9,025 nt of DNA. It comes from Lachnospiraceae bacterium. Its GTDB lineage: Bacteria; Bacillota_A; Clostridia; Lachnospirales; Lachnospiraceae. The position numbers and the translations under genes are program-made. A model generated the notes under the pieces. It saw only the letters and a program-made list of their open reading frames with translations, was not told the origin of the DNA and did no database searches. Shown piece by piece: positions 6,937-9,025 of the stretch (the first letter of the stretch is position 1; each line of letters begins with the position of its first letter). The stretch lies in contig JAGBQU010000048.1 of assembly GCA_017632755.1 (NCBI GenBank), forward strand, positions 1 to 9,025, in the 5' to 3' direction.

Positions 6937-7021
6937 CATTTTTCTGTGAAAAGATACCATCAGTTTCCGTTTGAACCTTGGAAGCGTTCCTTTTTGACAC
7001 TTTGCACGTCCCAATCCGATG

Positions 7022-7038
7022 CATAACTATAAGTTATG
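7022..7038. promoter_or_regulatory. LysR-type operator (T-N11-A dyad) upstream of leuC
   Basis: CATAACTATAAGTTATG is a perfect 6-bp inverted repeat around a 5-bp centre. Its T at 7024 and A at 7036 form the T-N11-A arrangement known for LysR-family binding sites. The centre at 7030 is about 65 bp upstream of the predicted leuC start site (about 7095), the usual position of the LysR recognition site. A second TTATG half-site at 7052-7056 lies about 41 bp upstream of that start and could be the activation site. Binding by the adjacent regulator is inferred. Confidence 0.65.
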
Positions 7039-7059
7039 GAGAATATGAATATTATGTAT

Positions 7060-7088
7060 TTTATTTATAGGAACATCTGTGATATGAT
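7060..7088 (+). promoter_or_regulatory. Predicted leuC promoter (extended -10, weak -35)
   Basis: TGATATGAT at 7080-7088 is an extended -10 (TGN, then TATGAT). The -35 position, 17 bp upstream, reads TTTATT and matches the consensus at only three bases. A weak -35 beside a LysR box fits an activator-dependent promoter. The predicted start is near 7095. Confidence 0.6.
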
Positions 7089-7094
7089 GTAGCT

Positions 7095-7203
7095 GTTTAA
7101 AGTCCGGCGGAACGATGCCGTGATGGCAGCATGCGCAAAAAGGCTTGAACGATCGTTGATAAAAATGAAAACAGATAAACAGATATGAAGGAGGATTTTG
7201 AAA
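7095..7203 (+). other. leuC 5' leader, about 109 nt
   Basis: This untranslated leader has only weak structure: a CGGC/GCCG 4-bp pairing near 7106-7120 and a 10-bp palindrome AACGATCGTT at 7148-7157. No T-box sequence, no terminator hairpin with a T-run and no run of Leu codons is seen, so attenuation is not supported. A possible 21-codon ORF at 7123-7188 has no clear ribosome binding site. Its stop codon touches the leuC Shine-Dalgarno site AAGGAGG (7188-7194), which is 9 nt from the leuC ATG. Confidence 0.4.
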
Positions 7204-8469
7204 ATGGGAATGACAATGACACAGAAAATATTGGCAGCCCATGCCGGCCTTGAAAAGGTTGAGGCGGGGCAGCTTATCGAGGCGGATCTTGATCTTGTGC
7301 TCGGGAATGATATCACGAGTCCGGTAGCCATCAAGGAAATGGACAAAATGAAGGCAGACGGTGTCTTTGACAAGGATAAGATCGCACTTGTTCCGGATCA
7401 CTTTGTGCCGAATAAGGATATCAAGTCCGCTGAACACTGCAAATGCGTCAGGGAGTTTGCATGCAAGCACGACATCACAAATTATTTTGAAGTCGGCGAG
7501 ATGGGTATCGAGCATGCGCTGCTTCCCGAAAAAGGACTTACCGTGGCTGGCGATGTGATCATCGGTGCGGATTCCCACACCTGTACTTACGGTGCGCTCG
7601 GTGCATTCTCCACGGGTGTCGGAAGCACGGATATGGCAGCCGGTATGGCAACGGGTAAGGCATGGTTCAAGGTGCCCGGCGCGATCCGCTTCAATCTTGT
7701 GGGCAAACTTGGCGAATGGGTGAGCGGTAAGGATGTCATCTTACATATCATCGGCATGATCGGTGTGGATGGCGCCCTTTACAAATCGATGGAATTTGTC
7801 GGAGAAGGCGTTCGGGATCTGTCTATGGATGACCGTTTTACGATCGCGAACATGGCAATCGAGGCAGGAGGAAAAAACGGGATCTTCCCGGTTGATGAGA
7901 AGACCATCGCTTATATGAAAGAGCACTCTAAGCGCGCGTTCACCGTTTATGAGGCAGATGCGGATGCAGAATATGAGGCAGAGTATACCATCGATCTTGG
8001 CACACTTCGCCCGACGATCGCTTTCCCGCATCTTCCGGAAAATACAAAGACGATCGATGAGATCAAGGAAGAGATCAAGATCGATCAGGTGGTGATCGGT
8101 TCCTGCACAAACGGACGTATCGACGATCTGCGCACGGCGGCAAAAGTCTTAAAGGGAAGACATGTAAAGAAGGGAATGCGCTGCATCGTGATCCCGGCAA
8201 CGCAGGCGATTTATATGCAGGCGATGGAAGAAGGGCTTCTTAAGATCTTTATCGAGGCCGGAGCGGTTGTGAGCACACCGACCTGCGGACCTTGCCTTGG
8301 CGGTTATATGGGGATCCTTGCACAGGGAGAACGTTGCGTATCCACCACAAACCGCAATTTTGTCGGAAGAATGGGTCATGTGGATTCGGAAATCTATCTT
8401 GCCAGTCCTGCGGTTGCCGCTGCAAGTGCTGTGACAGGCCGGATCTCATGTCCGTGTCAGCTTGACTGA
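7204..8469 (+). CDS. leuC: 3-isopropylmalate dehydratase (isomerase), large subunit LeuC
   Basis: With LeuD this isomerises 2-isopropylmalate to 3-isopropylmalate in leucine synthesis, using a [4Fe-4S] cluster. The 421-residue product belongs to the shorter aconitase-family branch (E. coli LeuC is about 466). The cluster ligands are Cys301 in [12 protein letters not shown] and Cys361 and Cys364 in PTCGPCLGG. Other family motifs are [23 protein letters not shown] at 121-143 and [10 protein letters not shown] at 383-392. ATG 7204 is chosen because AAGGAGG ends 9 nt before it; a TTG at 7198 is too close to that site. The short family also includes homoaconitase and related dehydratases, so the substrate is inferred from family and the partner leuD. 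leuD follows after 107 nt with no terminator in between, so both are probably one transcript from the LysR-linked promoter. Confidence 0.92.
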   Translation: MGMTMTQKILAAHAGLEKVEAGQLIEADLDLVLGNDITSPVAIKEMDKMKADGVFDKDKIALVPDHFVPNKDIKSAEHCKCVREFACKHDITNYFEVGEMGIEHALLPEKGLTVAGDVIIGADSHTCTYGALGAFSTGVGSTDMAAGMATGKAWFKVPGAIRFNLVGKLGEWVSGKDVILHIIGMIGVDGALYKSMEFVGEGVRDLSMDDRFTIANMAIEAGGKNGIFPVDEKTIAYMKEHSKRAFTVYEADADAEYEAEYTIDLGTLRPTIAFPHLPENTKTIDEIKEEIKIDQVVIGSCTNGRIDDLRTAAKVLKGRHVKKGMRCIVIPATQAIYMQAMEEGLLKIFIEAGAVVSTPTCGPCLGGYMGILAQGERCVSTTNRNFVGRMGHVDSEIYLASPAVAAASAVTGRISCPCQLD

Positions 8470-8576
8470 TACTGAAAATGCTGCAATGGTATAGCAGATG
8501 AGGACCGAGAAGAGTCTGAAAAAACGTGAACGGATTTCTGTGATACTGATATAGACGAATATAGGAGGTTTATAAA

Positions 8577-9025
8577 ATGGAAGCAAAAGGCAGAGTGTTT
8601 AAATATGGAGATAATGTGGATACGGACGTTATCATCCCCGCAAGATATCTGAACTCATCGGATCCGGCAGAGCTCGCGATGCACTGCATGGAGGATATCG
8701 ATCAGGATTTTGTGAAAAAGGTGCAAAAAGGAGACATCATCGTCGCAGACAAAAACTTTGGTTGCGGCTCCTCCAGAGAGCATGCGCCCATTGCCATCAA
8801 GGCATCCGGCGTCAGCTGTGTCATCGCTGAGACGTTTGCCCGGATCTTTTATCGGAATGCCATAAATATCGGGCTTCCGATCATCGAATGTGCAGAGGCG
8901 TCCCGGGGGATCGAGGCAGGTGACGAGGTAGAAGTCGACTTTGACTCCGGCATGATCTACAATCGCACCAAGGGTACGGAGTTCAAAGGGCAGGCATTCC
9001 CTGAGTTTATGAAGAAGATTATCAA
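8577..9025 (+). CDS. leuD: 3-isopropylmalate dehydratase (isomerase), small subunit LeuD, 3' end outside window
   Basis: Swivelling-domain subunit that completes the LeuCD active site. The frame stays open to the window edge, giving 149 of roughly 160 residues. It starts [19 protein letters not shown], with the conserved [11 protein letters not shown] segment at 15-25 and the substrate-contacting loop YLNS at 24-27. [11 protein letters not shown] at 61-71 is the hallmark motif of the small subunit, and [13 protein letters not shown] at 89-101 is also typical. The start has a strong AGGAGG (8563-8568), 8 nt upstream of the ATG. The short stand-alone form pairs with the 421-residue LeuC type. 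In this family the loop at 24-27 helps set substrate choice (isopropylmalate against homoaconitate or citramalate-like acids), so LeuD is the likeliest but not a proven reading. leuB could follow outside the window. Confidence 0.93.
   Translation, partial: MEAKGRVFKYGDNVDTDVIIPARYLNSSDPAELAMHCMEDIDQDFVKKVQKGDIIVADKNFGCGSSREHAPIAIKASGVSCVIAETFARIFYRNAINIGLPIIECAEASRGIEAGDEVEVDFDSGMIYNRTKGTEFKGQAFPEFMKKII

Noticed and set aside
6994..6999. Perfect TTGACA, a possible -35 for a plus-strand promoter
   Set aside because: At 16-18 bp downstream there is no acceptable -10 (the sequence is around CGATGC). The TATAAG at 7028 is too far away, at 28 bp.
7101..7200. T-box riboswitch or leucine attenuator upstream of leuC
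   Set aside because: No T-box-like sequence, no specifier stem and no terminator/antiterminator pair with a T-run could be found, and the leader is only about 109 nt.
8470..8576. Possible terminator or promoter in the 107-nt leuC-leuD gap
   Set aside because: Only 4-bp pairings (CTGC/GCAG) without a T-run and a TATAGA with no matching -35 were found. The gap is most simply an unstructured spacer in one transcript.

Overview
The window looks like chromosomal DNA from a Clostridia-class Bacillota, most likely a Lachnospiraceae-type organism. This is inferred from gene order (fabG-fabF-accB-fabZ-accC-acc carboxyltransferase in one run), strong AGGAGG-type ribosome binding sites, a moderate GC content, a tRNA gene with no encoded CCA, and a fused AccD-AccA protein that I recall from this group. 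No database search was possible, so the taxon is an inference.

Layout. (1) Positions 1-5772, + strand: the 3' part of a type II fatty-acid synthesis operon. It holds the end of fabG, then fabF, accB, fabZ, accC and one long ORF joining the beta (AccD) and alpha (AccA) halves of acetyl-CoA carboxylase carboxyltransferase. Gaps are 9 to 109 nt, with no convincing internal promoter or terminator, so one polycistronic mRNA started upstream of the window is likely. (2) Positions 5771-5951, - strand: a tRNA-Ser(CGA) gene with its own sigma-70-type promoter and an intrinsic terminator whose U-tract overlaps the stop codon of the carboxyltransferase gene. (3) Positions 5977-6870, - strand: a LysR-family regulator. 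(4) Positions 6871-7203: a divergent control region with two extended -10 promoters and a perfect T-N11-A dyad placed about 65 bp upstream of the predicted leuC start site. (5) Positions 7204-9025, + strand: leuC and the first 149 codons of leuD, the two subunits of 3-isopropylmalate isomerase; leuD runs off the window.

How the genes work together. AccC carboxylates biotin on AccB, and the AccD-AccA fusion moves the carboxyl group to acetyl-CoA to give malonyl-CoA. FabF condenses malonyl-ACP with acyl-ACP, FabG reduces the 3-keto group and FabZ dehydrates the 3-hydroxyacyl-ACP. The enoyl reductase, FabD, FabH and ACP are not in view and are probably encoded upstream. LeuC and LeuD isomerise 2-isopropylmalate to 3-isopropylmalate in leucine synthesis, and the LysR protein is the obvious candidate regulator of leuCD.

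I see no new defence, mobile or other undescribed system. The points most worth a second look are the AccD-AccA fusion with a shortened alpha N-terminus, the well-positioned LysR box, and the convergent junction between the acc operon and the tRNA gene.
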